Source of the DNA: Streptomyces niveus
GTDB taxonomy: Bacteria; Actinomycetota; Actinomycetes; Streptomycetales; Streptomycetaceae
DNA length: 64,000 bases
NCBI RefSeq assembly: GCF_002009175.1
Contig: NZ_CP018047.1
Coordinates: 744,001 to 808,000, forward strand
Direction of reading: 5' to 3'
Of the stretch, positions 1-9,550 are shown piece by piece. Numbering within the stretch: position 1 is the stretch's first letter; each line of letters begins with the position of its first letter. Made by a program: the position numbers and the translations under genes. The notes below the pieces were generated by a model. That model saw only the letters and a list, made by a program, of their open reading frames with translations. It ran no database searches and was not told the DNA's origin.

Positions 1-555
1 GACACACATGCGGCGAGACGGGCCAGGCGACGCCGTCTTGATATCGGGCTCATTCGTGGAGGATCCCTTCGGACGCCCCCCACTCGGACGGCATCACCGT
101 CACACGAGTGATCGGGGGCAGCAGACCGCGCTCCGGAGAGAGACACGGTTTTCACCACTCCATGATTACCTTCAGTGACGATTTCTGTCTTTCCGTGATA
201 ACCCGAGAGGGTGACGGCCCTCTGGGACACCCGGCCGCGCGGGCAGGGCGGGCAGTACGGGCCGGGCGGGCAGGAGGGGCGGCTGGGGCGAGCCCGTCCG
301 GCGGCTCACGGACCGGGTGAATCCACGAGGCAGGGCCTCACCGGCAGTGATCACGAGACGCCCACACCATTACCAGTCGGGGCGTGCTGCCGTTGGGGTA
401 TGCGGGTCAGCCACCGTGTGCCGAGCACCGTGACGCTCAAGACCGGTTCCACCTGACGAGCCGTCATGGGATGCCGGCACGCACACGAGCCCCGCGCTCA
501 CGTCCTCCTGTACTCACGTCCTCCTGTACTCACGCCCTTCGAGGAGTTCTCTGCC
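1..555. other. non-coding or undetermined left edge
   Basis: No open frame here has convincing coding character. The frames present are short, overlap on both strands and carry no recognisable motif. The only structure seen is a 16-bp unit (CTCACGTCCTCCTGTA) repeated twice in tandem at 497-528, just upstream of the DUF421 gene. Confidence 0.4.
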
Positions 556-1149
556 GTGTGGCACGACATGCTGACCGTTCAGATTCCGATCGTGGAGAAG
601 ATCATCCGCACGGTCGCGGTCTACGCCATCGTCGTGGTTCTGTTCCGGCTGTCCGGGAAACGCGGTCTCGCGGGCGTGAACACCTTCGACGTCGTGGTGA
701 TCTTCCTGCTGTCGAACGTGGTGCAGAACGCGGTCATCGGTCCGGACAACAGCCTTCTCGGCGGACTGGTCGGAGCCGTCACGCTGGTGGTCGTCAACGC
801 CGCGGTGACCCGGTGGCTGGCTCGCGACCCACGGGCCGCGAGGCTGCTCGAAGGTACGGCCACCGTCGTCGTGGCGAAGGGCGAACTGCAACAGCGGGCT
901 CTACGGCGCCTGGCCCTGCGGCCCTCCGAGATCGAGCACGCGGTCCGTCTCCAGAACGGCGACGGCATCAGCGACATCGCCGAGGGCCGGCTCGAACCGG
1001 ACGGGCAGTTGATCCTCACCCTCAAGACGGCACAGCAGGACGCCACCCGCGGTGACATCGAGGCGTTGCGGACCCAACTCGCCTCGATCGAGGATCTGCT
1101 GACAGTCCTCGCCGGCCGCCACCGAGACGGCACAGGTAAAGGATCATGA
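556..1149 (+). CDS. DUF421 (YetF-like) membrane protein
   Basis: The protein has hydrophobic helices at about residues 15-30, 45-60 and 70-85, followed by a soluble C-terminal domain, the layout of the DUF421/YetF family. It carries the family-like stretches RLSGKRGLAG and TFDVVVIFLLSNVVQNA. The biochemical role of this family is poorly known. GTG at 556 is chosen because GAGGAG (541-546) lies 9 nt upstream; ATG at 568 is the alternative, and an ATG at 466 would add an unconserved extension. The C-terminal end is charged and has a short coiled-coil-like segment (residues 160-185). The gene stands alone, 140 bp before a large regulator. Family assignment is secure; function is not. Confidence 0.75.
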   Translation: MWHDMLTVQIPIVEKIIRTVAVYAIVVVLFRLSGKRGLAGVNTFDVVVIFLLSNVVQNAVIGPDNSLLGGLVGAVTLVVVNAAVTRWLARDPRAARLLEGTATVVVAKGELQQRALRRLALRPSEIEHAVRLQNGDGISDIAEGRLEPDGQLILTLKTAQQDATRGDIEALRTQLASIEDLLTVLAGRHRDGTGKGS

Positions 1150-1292
1150 CCGCGCCCTGACCAGAGGCTCGCCCACTGTGTCGTGACGGGTTTCAGGAAA
1201 TCTTCGGAAAAGCTTAAATGCGCCTTGAACCGCTGATTGCCGGCGCTCAGGGTGTGGCGTGGGGGCGGGGGCGACCATGACGAGGGGGTGTG

Positions 1293-4200
1293 ATGGGCAC
1301 GCTCTTCGGGATTCTGGGGAGCATCGAGGTTCGGCGCGACGGAGTCCCGGTCGACGTGGGGCACGCGATGCAACAGCGCGTGCTGGCGGCGCTGCTCGCC
1401 GACACGGACCGCGCCGTATCGATCGATGCGCTGGTGGACCGCGTGTGGGGGGATGCCGAACCGTGGCACGGCCGCCGGAGACTGTACGGCTACATCTCCC
1501 GGCTGCGCACCGTACTGGCCGGTGACGGCATGACCATCGCGCGTGAGCGTGGCGGTGGCTATCGGCTGACGGCCGATCCCTCGCTGGTGGACGTCCACCG
1601 ATTCCGGGACCTGTCGGACCGGGCCCGACGGGCGACCGCGGACGAGCAGGCGGAGGCGCTGTGGCGGGAGGCGCTCGGGCTGTGGCGGGGCAGCGCGTTC
1701 GCCGGTGTGGACACGGCGTGGTTCAACGCGCAGCGTCAGCTCCTCGACGCCGAGCGGTTGGCGGCCCAACTCGACCTGGTCGACGTCCGATTACGCCTGG
1801 CACAGCATGATCGGATGGTGAGTGAGCTGGTGGCCCGGGCCGAGGCGCATCCGCTCGACGAGCGGGTGATCGGGCAGTTGCTCCTGGCCCTGTGCCGGTG
1901 CGGGCGGCAGGCGGAGGCGTTGCAGGAGTACGAGCGTGCCCGGCGGCGACTCGCCGACGAGCTGGGGGTCGACCCCGGTGTGGCGTTGCAGCGGCTGTAC
2001 GGGCGGATCCTGGCCGGGGATCCTGATCTGTCCGGGGATCCGGATCCGTCCGGCGGGCCCGATCCGACCGCCGCCCACGCGGCCCGCGCGGCCCGCGCCG
2101 ACGCGCCGTCCGCCGACGAGGAGGCGGAGGCGGAAGCGGAGGCAGAGGGGGAAGACGTCAGTGGCTCTGCCGTGAATCCGGCGACGGGCCGACAACTCGT
2201 CCCCCGGCTCCTGCCGGCGGACCGCTTCCTGTTCGTCGGCCGCGAGACCGAGCTGGACGAGGCATGCCGGCTCTTCGACGCGGACGCCCCGGGGCCGCTC
2301 ACTCTGCTGGTCACCGGCCCCGCCGGGGTGGGCAAGACGGCCTTCGCCGTGCGCACGGGCCACCGGCTCGCCTCCCGGTACCCGGACGGTCAGTTGCACG
2401 CGGACCTGCGCGGCTTCGGCGACGAGCCCGCCGATCCGTTCACAGTCCTGGGCGCGTTCCTCCGTGCGCTCGGCGTCCGCGGCGGGACGGTGCCCGCGGA
2501 GCTGACCGGGCGTATCCACCTCTACCGCTCCCTGCTGGCCCAACGGCAGATACTCGTCGTCCTGGACAACGCCTCCGGGCCCCACCAGGTGCGTGACCTG
2601 CTGCCGAGCGGCGTGGGGTGCTCCGCCGTCGTCACCAGCCGCACGACGATGGCGGAGCTGGACTGCCGTCGCCTCGCCCTGGATGTGCTGGACTCCGCGA
2701 CCGGGCTCGCCCTGCTGCGCGAGATGCTGGGCCCCGACCGCACCGACGCGGAGCCCGAATCGGCCCGGTCCATCGTGGAGACATGTGGTGGCCTTCCGCT
2801 CGCGGTGTGGGTGGCCGGCGCGCGACTGGCCGCACGACCGCACTGGCCGCTGGCCAACGTGGCCCGCGCCCTCGCCGACGAGGAACGCAAGCTCGACGAA
2901 CTCGCCGTCGGCAACATCGCCGTACGGGCCAGCCTCGAACTCACCTACCGGGGGATGACCGCGCCGACCCGGCACGCGCTGCGGTTGCTCTCCCTGCTGC
3001 CGGGCCCCGACTTCGCCGCCTGGGCGCTGGCCGCGCTGCTGGATGTGGACGTGTCCGAGGCGGAGGGCGTTGTCGATGCCCTGGTGGAGGTGCACCTGGT
3101 GCAGGTCGGCTCGGTCGGGGCCATCGGAGTCCGCTATCAACTGCACGACCTGGTACGGCTGTTCGGCCGGGAGCGGGCGGAACGCGCCGTCCATCACCAG
3201 GACCGCACGGCCGCGCTCGCCCGGCTGCTGGGGGCCGGTCTCCACCTCGCCGACCTTGCTGCGGACACCCTCAGCGTCGACTTCCAGGGCATCTCGCAGG
3301 CGGATCTGGTCTCCTGGCGGGTTTCCCCGGCCGACGCCGGGCGTCTGCTCGCCGACCCGCTGGCCTGGTTCACCGAGGAGCGCCAGTTCCTCATCGAAGT
3401 GGCGGAGCAGGCGCTGGACAGGGCGGAAGCCGCACCCGTCGCCGCCGGGCTCGCGACCGCCCTCACCACCTTGTTCCAGGTCGGCGGCCACTTCGACGAC
3501 TGGGAAAGACTGCAGAACCGGGCGCTCAAGGCGGCGTTGAGCAACGACGACCGGCACAGCGCCGCGAAGCTCCACCGCTGCCTCGGCGAACTCACCACCA
3601 TCCTCGACCGGTATCCGGAGGCGCTGAACCACTTCGAGCAGGCGCTGCTGCTCTCCGAGGACCAGGGGCCGGGCCACCGGGCGGGTGCGACCGCGGGGTT
3701 GGCGTACGTGCACAGGCTTCTCGGCCAGTACCCGTTGGCCGTACTTCACTTCGAGAGGGCCGCCGAGCTGGCCAGGCAGGCGGGCAACGTCAACTGCCTC
3801 GTCTACGCCACCAACGGGCTCGGTGTCATCGACCTCGAGCAGGGCCGTGTCGAGACCGCGGTGGAGCGGTTCACGGAGTGCCTGCGCGAGAGCCGGGTCG
3901 CGGGCTACCGTCCGGGGGAGGCCCAGGCCCTGCGCTGTCTGGGCCAGAGCCACCGCGAACGCGGCGCCTACCCGGCCGCCGCCGACGCCTACCGGCAGGC
4001 CTTCGTGATCAGTGCGGACCTCGGCGACCGCCTCACCGCCACTCACGCCGCTTGCTGGCTCGGTGACGTCCTGGTCCGCCAGGGAGAACACCGCGAAGGG
4101 CGCCGTCTGCTGGCACAGAGTCTGTGGACGTACCGGGAGTTCGGCAACCTCTGGGGCGAGGCGGCCACGCTGTACGCCCTCGCGGAGGCGCAACTCGCTT

Positions 4201-4382
4201 TGGGCCGGCCGACGCTCGCCCGCAGGCGCGCCGAAGCCGCGGTCAGGATCTGGCGACAGATCGCCTCCCACACCTGGCTCGCCGTCGCCCTCGACACCCT
4301 GGCCACCGCCCACACCCAGACCGGCGACCACCCCGCCGCGACCCGGGCCCGCGACGAGGCGGCGGAACTGCGGAGTGCCTGA
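1293..4382 (+). CDS. AfsR/SARP-family transcriptional regulator (wHTH-BTAD-NB-ARC-TPR)
   Basis: The product is about 1030 residues. Residues 1-95 form an OmpR-like winged helix, followed by a bacterial transcriptional activation domain (about 100-245), an acidic Glu/Ala-rich linker (about 265-290), an NB-ARC ATPase with P-loop GPAGVGKTAF near residue 342, and TPR-like helices from about 700 to the end. This is the architecture of AfsR-type activators, which bind DNA upstream of secondary-metabolism or stress genes and use nucleotide binding for control. The start is ATG 1293 (GTG 1290 directly precedes it), with GAGGGGG at 1282-1288. No biosynthetic cluster lies next to it, so its targets are unknown. 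A strong hairpin follows the gene. Confidence 0.88.
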   Translation: MGTLFGILGSIEVRRDGVPVDVGHAMQQRVLAALLADTDRAVSIDALVDRVWGDAEPWHGRRRLYGYISRLRTVLAGDGMTIARERGGGYRLTADPSLVDVHRFRDLSDRARRATADEQAEALWREALGLWRGSAFAGVDTAWFNAQRQLLDAERLAAQLDLVDVRLRLAQHDRMVSELVARAEAHPLDERVIGQLLLALCRCGRQAEALQEYERARRRLADELGVDPGVALQRLYGRILAGDPDLSGDPDPSGGPDPTAAHAARAARADAPSADEEAEAEAEAEGEDVSGSAVNPATGRQLVPRLLPADRFLFVGRETELDEACRLFDADAPGPLTLLVTGPAGVGKTAFAVRTGHRLASRYPDGQLHADLRGFGDEPADPFTVLGAFLRALGVRGGTVPAELTGRIHLYRSLLAQRQILVVLDNASGPHQVRDLLPSGVGCSAVVTSRTTMAELDCRRLALDVLDSATGLALLREMLGPDRTDAEPESARSIVETCGGLPLAVWVAGARLAARPHWPLANVARALADEERKLDELAVGNIAVRASLELTYRGMTAPTRHALRLLSLLPGPDFAAWALAALLDVDVSEAEGVVDALVEVHLVQVGSVGAIGVRYQLHDLVRLFGRERAERAVHHQDRTAALARLLGAGLHLADLAADTLSVDFQGISQADLVSWRVSPADAGRLLADPLAWFTEERQFLIEVAEQALDRAEAAPVAAGLATALTTLFQVGGHFDDWERLQNRALKAALSNDDRHSAAKLHRCLGELTTILDRYPEALNHFEQALLLSEDQGPGHRAGATAGLAYVHRLLGQYPLAVLHFERAAELARQAGNVNCLVYATNGLGVIDLEQGRVETAVERFTECLRESRVAGYRPGEAQALRCLGQSHRERGAYPAAADAYRQAFVISADLGDRLTATHAACWLGDVLVRQGEHREGRRLLAQSLWTYREFGNLWGEAATLYALAEAQLALGRPTLARRRAEAAVRIWRQIASHTWLAVALDTLATAHTQTGDHPAATRARDEAAELRSA

Positions 4383-4491
4383 GGGCGCTTCAGTTGAGCC
4401 GCACCGGGCCGGCCGTCGTCCTTCACCGCGAGCGACGTTCACGGTCCGGAGGAGTACCACCGGAACCACCACGCTGCCCGGCTGGACGCGA

Positions 4492-4521
4492 GCGGGCCCG
4501 GACCAACTGGTCCGGGCCCGC
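4492..4521. terminator. bidirectional terminator hairpin
   Basis: A perfect inverted repeat with 14-bp arms (GCGGGCCCGGACCA and its complement) and a 2-nt loop lies between the convergent AfsR-like gene and the secreted-protein gene. A second, weaker hairpin (CCCCCGA/TCGGGGG, 4557-4586) sits just before the minus-strand stop. Confidence 0.7.
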
Positions 4522-4590
4522 AGGCTCCCCCGATCGTGCCGTCCTCTCCGTCCCCTCCCCCGATGGTGAGTACGAGTACTCGGGGGACGG

Positions 4591-5052
4591 TCAGGACGGC
4601 CTGGAGCGGCTCTCACTGCACGTCGCGCCGTAGACAGTCCCTGCCGAGACGTTCACCTCGCAGGTCTGCCAGCTGAACGTGCCGCCTTCGACGAAGTTCT
4701 TGTTCACGCTGCCCCAACCGCTGTCCTTGCCCGCGCTGTTGTAGATCAGACCGTGGCGGGAAGCCCCACCGTTCGGCGGGTAGTACGACCAGCTGACACC
4801 GACCGGGATTCCGTTCGCGTCGAGATCGCGGATCCAAACCCAGTCGCCGTACGGCTGGAAGCAGCCCTGGCCGGTGTCGAAGAGAACCTGGTCACCGGAG
4901 TACGAGCAGTACTTGGCGTATCCGTTGTTGTAGCCGCTGTCCTGCGTCGCCGCCTGCCACCCGTCCGCGGCGGCGGCGTCGGTCGCGGTGGACAGTGCAA
5001 GGCCCACGGCCAGCGCGAAACTGGCGGCCAGTGAGCGGGAGCCCTTCGACAT
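4591..5052 (-). CDS. small secreted protein of unknown function
   Basis: This 153-residue protein begins with a classical signal peptide (SLAASFALAVGLALS, cleavage probably after the AAAA near residue 30). The mature part is rich in Gly, Tyr, Trp, Asn and Ser, with Cys residues spaced as if for disulphides (YCSYSG, GCFQ, QTCEV, ATCSE). The start is ATG 5052, with an AGGGGG element upstream; longer in-frame starts would bury the signal peptide. No enzyme motif is visible. It resembles the many small exported Cys-containing proteins of streptomycetes. It is convergent with the AfsR-like gene and separated from it by a hairpin. Confidence 0.7.
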   Translation of the reverse strand: MSKGSRSLAASFALAVGLALSTATDAAAADGWQAATQDSGYNNGYAKYCSYSGDQVLFDTGQGCFQPYGDWVWIRDLDANGIPVGVSWSYYPPNGGASRHGLIYNSAGKDSGWGSVNKNFVEGGTFSWQTCEVNVSAGTVYGATCSESRSRPS

Positions 5053-5368
5053 TCGCAATCCCCCTGAGGAAGGCGTTCGGTTGACTTGCTGCAGCCGCAC
5101 TCTTCTCCGTCGGCCTTGGGGAAACCTGCAATGAATTTGAAATGCCTGTTCAAGGAAGTGCCTCCCGGGAATTCGTCCGACGGATCCCGCCCATCGACGA
5201 ACTGATCCTGCAACGGGCGGCACCCGCGCGCGTCGGGGATTTTCTCGTCGCACGAGAGTCCGCCAAGGCCGCGTCCACGGTTCCCCGCAGCCGGGGCTGG
5301 CTCCGTCGTCCGGAGACAGCAAGAGTCGTCTCGGCCGGTGGCGGGCGTTGTCAGAGGTGCCTGTCATA

Positions 5369-5965
5369 GTGCGCAACGTGGATGTCGATTCCTTCTGGAA
5401 GCTCATCGAGGAGTGCCGAGACCAGGAAGGTGGCCGGGCCGGACGGCTTGCTTGGTTGCGGGGTGAGCTGGCGCGAAGGCCCATGGAGGAGATTGCGGCG
5501 TTCCAGGTCTGCCTTGATCGCCGGTGTCAGGAGGGGTTCACCTGGGACCTTTGGTGCGCCGCTGAGCGGATCTTCGGCGGCTGGTGCTCGGACGACGGCT
5601 TCTGCTACTTCCGCCTGTGGGCGGTCGGCCTGGGCCGTACCGCATTCGAGCGTGCTGTCCGAAACCCGGACACACTGGCCGAAGCTCCGGAAGTCCAGAG
5701 CCTGATGGGCCGGCCACGACGTTCCTGGGGCGATGACTGGCCGGAGTGGGAGCAGCTGGACTATGTCGCGGCCACGGCCCATGAACAGATGACCGGAGCG
5801 CCCTACGACAACAGGGTCTTCTACGAGGCCGTCGCTGCCCTCCGGATCGGCGACGAAATGGTTCGCGATCCGCGAGGAGAGCACTGGGACATTCGGGACG
5901 AGCGCGAAGCGACGTGCAAGCTGCCACGGCTGAGCTCCGCGTTCCCGATCACAACGCAGCCCTGA
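5369..5965 (+). CDS. DUF4240 domain protein
   Basis: The N-terminal motif (DVDSFWKLIEECR) and the internal Trp-rich segment (WDLWCAAERIFGGWCSDDGF) match DUF4240, a family of soluble cytoplasmic proteins of unknown role. The product is about 198 residues, with GTG 5369 as the favoured start; TTG 5348 and GTG 5378 are possible, and an AGAGG lies at 5353-5357. There is no signal peptide or membrane segment. The gene stands alone, convergent with the HIT-like gene at 6067-6546. Confidence 0.65.
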   Translation: MRNVDVDSFWKLIEECRDQEGGRAGRLAWLRGELARRPMEEIAAFQVCLDRRCQEGFTWDLWCAAERIFGGWCSDDGFCYFRLWAVGLGRTAFERAVRNPDTLAEAPEVQSLMGRPRRSWGDDWPEWEQLDYVAATAHEQMTGAPYDNRVFYEAVAALRIGDEMVRDPRGEHWDIRDEREATCKLPRLSSAFPITTQP

Positions 5966-6066
5966 GCTGCCCCGCGCACCCGGAGCGCCCCGGTTCAGCC
6001 GCGCCATCGCCTCGCGGCCCAGCAACCCGGCATGCGGAAGCCCGACCGTCTGCGGGCCCGCAGTAG

Positions 6067-6546
6067 TCAGGGCGTCGACTGCAGTTGGTCCAGTTCGGCG
6101 GCGATCGCTTCCCGTAGCACGTCATGCCGCGGGCCGATCCTGAACCGCTCGTCGCTCCATCGTTCACGCGGATAGAGCCACACAGGCTTGCCCACCAGAT
6201 CAGGCGGCTCCCATTCGAACCGCGGCCAGACATGTGCGTGCAAGAACGGGTCGGTGTTCCCCAGGATCTCCAGATTGACTCGGCGGAAAGCCGGGTCCAG
6301 GCGCCGACAGGCGCGCTCGACCGCTTCGCCGAGCTGGTCCATGTCAGACAGGAACGACAGCCGCTTCGCCCTCGGCAGGTCCGACAGCCGCTGCACATCC
6401 GGCTCGTCCACGAGCAGAACCGAGTAGCCGGGCAGGAATTGAACGTCCCCGATCACCGCGAACCCCGCCGTCAGCCGTCGCAGCACGGTCGGGTTCTCGC
6501 CCCTCAGCGCGGTCCCGATGCGGTCCGTCCGCCAGTCACCAGTCAT
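6067..6546 (-). CDS. HIT-like nucleotide hydrolase/transferase
   Basis: The 159-residue protein has a HIT-type core with the signature HAHVWPRFEW, in which the paired histidines would bind and attack the nucleotide alpha-phosphate. Upstream is GYSVLLVDEPDVQRLSDLP, typical of the HIT beta-sheet region. HIT proteins hydrolyse dinucleoside polyphosphates or AMP derivatives. The usual third histidine of the H-x-H-x-H triad is not clearly present, so the precise activity is uncertain. The ATG at 6546 has only a weak ribosome-binding site. Confidence 0.7.
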   Translation of the reverse strand: MTGDWRTDRIGTALRGENPTVLRRLTAGFAVIGDVQFLPGYSVLLVDEPDVQRLSDLPRAKRLSFLSDMDQLGEAVERACRRLDPAFRRVNLEILGNTDPFLHAHVWPRFEWEPPDLVGKPVWLYPRERWSDERFRIGPRHDVLREAIAAELDQLQSTP

Positions 6547-6630
6547 GGCCAGAACCTACAAGGGCCAAGCACATGGGGGTGAGGAGCGGCATCGGCCGGG
6601 CGCCCGGACCCGGCCCGGTCGTTCTGGACC

Positions 6631-7700
6631 TCACCGCCCACGGCGGGGCGACCGTGTCTCGTTCTGAAGGCGCCACCGTGGTAGCGACAGCGTGGTCCAC
6701 GCGCGCAGCAGCCACTCCAGCGGGCCGTAGGCGTGGTGGCGCAGCCACCAGCGGCTGGCCACCGACTGGGCAGCGAACAGGGCCAGGGCGATCGCCGCGA
6801 CGCCGATGGGTGCGACGCGGCCGACCAGGGCGGCCCCGAAGCCGGTGAACAGCAGGGCGCAGACCAGGGACTGGCCGAGATAGTTGGTCAGCGACATGCG
6901 GCCCGCCGACGCGAGCGCGGTGACCACGGGCCGGCCGTAGTGGCCGTGGGCGATGCGGAGCACGGTCGCCGCGTAGACGGCGGCCAACAGGGGTGCGGTG
7001 AGCACGTCGAGGCCCATGCCGAAGAAGTGGTAGGCGGACTGAGGGTGGTTCAGGCTCGCGTCCGCGTAGACGACGGCGCCGAACAGTCCGACCGTGAAGC
7101 CGGTCAACTGGAGCCGCCGCAGCAGCCGCTGGTGCCGTTCGATGTCCGCGAGGTCTCGCCGGCGTCCGGCCGCCAGGCCCAGCAGGAAGGCGGCGAGCGC
7201 GGACGGCGCCTGGAAGAAGACCACCAGGAAGGCCACGTCCGGCAGCGCTTGGAGGTGGGCGCCGATGACCGACGCCGGTCCCCCGCGCAGAGCCTCGGTC
7301 GCCCGGGCCGCGGCGGATGCGGTGGACGGAGAGATCGTGCCACCCCCGCCCGCCTGCGCGACGGCGAGCGCGAGGAGCGCGTACCCGATGGCGGTCACCG
7401 CCAACAGCGCCACCGCGATCCGCACGGCGGTACGGGGCTGGATACGGCGCAGAGCGAGCAGGACCAGGCCGAGGACGGCGTACAGGGTCAGGATGTCGCC
7501 GGGGAAGAGTACGACGGCGTGCACGGCGCCGAGGACAAACAGGCCGGTCAGCCGCCTCAGGAAGCGTGGCGTGAACCGGGCCCCGCGTCGCTCGGCCGAG
7601 TCGATCTGGAGCGTGAAGCTGTAGCCGAACAGGAACGAGAACAGCAGGAAGAACTTCGCCTCGAAGAGCACCGCCACCAGTCGGCGGACCCCATCGCTGA
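6631..7700 (-). pseudogene. DUF418 membrane protein, 5' truncated
   Basis: About 350 codons encode a polytopic membrane protein with DUF418 hallmarks: the FEAKFFLLFSFLFGYSF segment and, near the C-terminus, GRMSLTNYLGQSLVCALLF. Family members are about 400 residues and begin with a membrane segment that is absent here. The readable homology stops near 7680-7725, where sequence read on the other strand resembles the end of a different gene. The longest frame has only a GTG (7677) without a ribosome-binding site. It is most simply a 5'-truncated remnant, although an internal start could in principle make a shorter protein. Confidence 0.65.
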
Positions 7701-7947
7701 GCGGGCCGCCGAGACCCGGGGCCTCCAGGTGGAACTCGCCGCGGAGTTCAGCCGGGCCATGACCCCCGATCCGCTACTGCCCCCGGAGCTGCTGCCCCAC
7801 CCCTGGCCCGGCCAAGGTGCCCGCCGGCTCTCCCAGGAATGCTGGACCGCTCTGCGCGCCCTCCCTGAGGCTCAGGACACTCCCACCCCACTACCCCGCC
7901 TGTTCCACCTCTACAGCGACGCAATCACCGCGCCCGACGAACGGTGA
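7690..7947 (+). pseudogene. C-terminal fragment of a probable PaaX-type regulator
   Basis: The frame ending at TGA 7945-7947 encodes DPLLPPELLPHPWPG followed by a helix ending in LFHLYSDAI. This resembles the C-terminal part of PaaX-family repressors (phenylacetate degradation type). No wing-helix or N-terminal part exists upstream, because the sequence there belongs to the truncated DUF418 gene on the other strand. Family assignment rests on recognition of a short stretch and is moderate. Confidence 0.45.
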
Positions 7948-7975
7948 AAAGCTGACGGACCAGGCCTGTGCTGCA

Positions 7976-7991
7976 AGCTGACAGGTCAGCT
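7976..7991. promoter_or_regulatory. palindromic operator candidate
   Basis: AGCTGAC-AG-GTCAGCT is a 16-bp perfect palindrome 24 bp before the ATG of the hypothetical gene at 8016. A third copy of the half-site (AGCTGAC) occurs at about 7950. It has the size and symmetry of a dimeric repressor site. Confidence 0.4.
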
Positions 7992-8015
7992 CGTCGGCCG
8001 ACGTACCCTTCGGCC

Positions 8016-9158
8016 ATGTCACGCATGTCGTCGGCCACAAGAGCCGAACTGGACGCGGAGATAACCGACTTTGGTGAGGTGCTGGCCGGGCACCCCCATG
8101 TCCTGGGTCCCGCGGATGATGAGGCGCTGCTGGGCGCTTGGACCGTGGCGCTCGACGCGTACGAAGAGGCGAAGCGCGTACTCGGCGCAGCGCGGACGGA
8201 GACGGAGGCCCGTTCGTCCGTGCGGCGAGTACTGGACACGGGGCGGGAGGCCATCGCGCGGGTCGACAGCCGTTCAGGCCGCGAGGCACCGCAGTCCTCG
8301 CCCTGCTTCTTCGACCCGAGGCACGGCCGTTCCACGGCCAGACTCCCCTGGGCACCGCCCGGAGGCGCGTCCCGGTTGGTGCCGGTATGCGCGGCCGACG
8401 CCGTCAGGCTTCAGGAGGGCCGGCCGAAGCGGGGCGGCCACAGGCCCCCGCAGAGAGAACGCCCGAAGCGGGGCGACCGGGACGAGCGGCACCCGCGGCG
8501 CACCGTCGTACGCCTCGACAGTCCGGGGCCACAAGAGTTCAGGCACCACTGGACCCCCGAGGCTCCCGCTGTGCTCGTTCTACGTGCTGTCTCGTACGGG
8601 AAGCCCATGTCGACCACCCTCCGGAAGCTGCGCCGGGGAGACACCGGCTTCCTCGAACCTCGCGACCTGGTGCTCAAAGCGCGCGGTGACTTCTCCGCAC
8701 GACTACCGGTCCCGCCGACCGGCCGTCCTGACGGGGGTTCGGCGTACCGGGTCTCAGGCGGCAAGTCTCCCCATGAGGGGATTCGGCCCCGGGGGCCTTA
8801 CGACACCGCCGACTTCGATGTGGACCGCATCCCGTACTGGGAGACCTGGCTGGAACCTGTCGGTGCCTGCCGGGAGTTCAGTACCTCGATCAGTGGTGAC
8901 GGCTGGGACGTCATCCGCTATACCGGCGGCAGGGCCACCGCCCGCCTGACCTACGGCGGTCGTAAGGGAGAGATCGTCGTGGATCGACTGGACCGCCAGT
9001 TCCACGCGGTGCAAAGGCTGTTCCACGCCCCGCGGCCGATCCTCGGCGGTGCTTCTCTGTCTCTGCCGCCGAAACCGGCGTGGCTGGCCGTGCAGTGCCA
9101 AGGCACCTGGACTCTCGACGTCGGTCGCGATGGGGCCGCGCCGCCGGCATCGGCGTAA
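8016..9158 (+). CDS. hypothetical two-part protein with basic linker
   Basis: About 380 residues, not confidently assigned. Residues 1-75 are helical and acidic; then comes a Cys/Phe segment (SSPCFFDPRHGRS), a low-complexity basic linker with repeated RPKRGD/RPKRGG units (about residues 135-165), and a C-terminal part rich in Trp, Gly and beta-strand-like sequence. ATG 8016 is chosen over ATG 8028; no strong ribosome-binding site precedes either. The basic linker made of near-duplicate DNA units may mark a fusion or an insertion between two originally separate genes. No function is proposed. Confidence 0.5.
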   Translation: MSRMSSATRAELDAEITDFGEVLAGHPHVLGPADDEALLGAWTVALDAYEEAKRVLGAARTETEARSSVRRVLDTGREAIARVDSRSGREAPQSSPCFFDPRHGRSTARLPWAPPGGASRLVPVCAADAVRLQEGRPKRGGHRPPQRERPKRGDRDERHPRRTVVRLDSPGPQEFRHHWTPEAPAVLVLRAVSYGKPMSTTLRKLRRGDTGFLEPRDLVLKARGDFSARLPVPPTGRPDGGSAYRVSGGKSPHEGIRPRGPYDTADFDVDRIPYWETWLEPVGACREFSTSISGDGWDVIRYTGGRATARLTYGGRKGEIVVDRLDRQFHAVQRLFHAPRPILGGASLSLPPKPAWLAVQCQGTWTLDVGRDGAAPPASA

Positions 9159-9351
9159 GGCACGGGGGTCGCCCAGCACGCGGGTCACACCCCGTCGAGT
9201 CAGGGATGAGATGCCGCGCGTTCGCCCCGGCCCAGCAGTCGTCGCCTCGTCGGGTGACAACTCGATGCCGCCGCAGGCCTGGAGCCGTGCGCCGCTCGCG
9301 ATCGCAACGATCAAGAGATGATTGATTGTGCAGCCAATCTGCAACTAGTGA

Positions 9352-9374
9352 GCAACTTGGAGCATCCAAGTTGC
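9352..9374. promoter_or_regulatory. operator-like palindrome upstream of the aldolase operon
   Basis: GCAACTTGG-AGCAT-CCAAGTTGC is an inverted repeat with 9-bp arms, about 180 bp before the aldolase start. An extra half-site GCAACT lies at 9341-9346. The AT-richer surroundings suggest a promoter. The DeoR-type regulator encoded downstream is the obvious candidate to bind it; this is inference. Confidence 0.5.
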
Positions 9375-9550
9375 ATCATCAGGCGCTACTCTGCTCGGAC
9401 CGGCGCGCTGTTCCCAAGGGCGCCTCCCCGCATTCGCCCAGCCTGGAGTTCGTGCTCTTTCGGCGGCCCCGGTTCCCTGCGCGATGGCAGGAGACTTCGA
9501 CGCCGCCCTCTACCACCAGTTCCGTACAACTGTTTCCGTGGAGACCGCCC

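Noticed and set aside
1791..4616. A 941-codon minus-strand frame opposite the AfsR-like gene
   Set aside because: Shadow of a well-supported gene; low-complexity Gly/Arg/Val-rich translation with no motif.
5142..5369. A 75-codon plus-strand frame between the secreted protein and DUF4240 genes
   Set aside because: No ribosome-binding site, no motif, and it overlaps the secreted-protein promoter.
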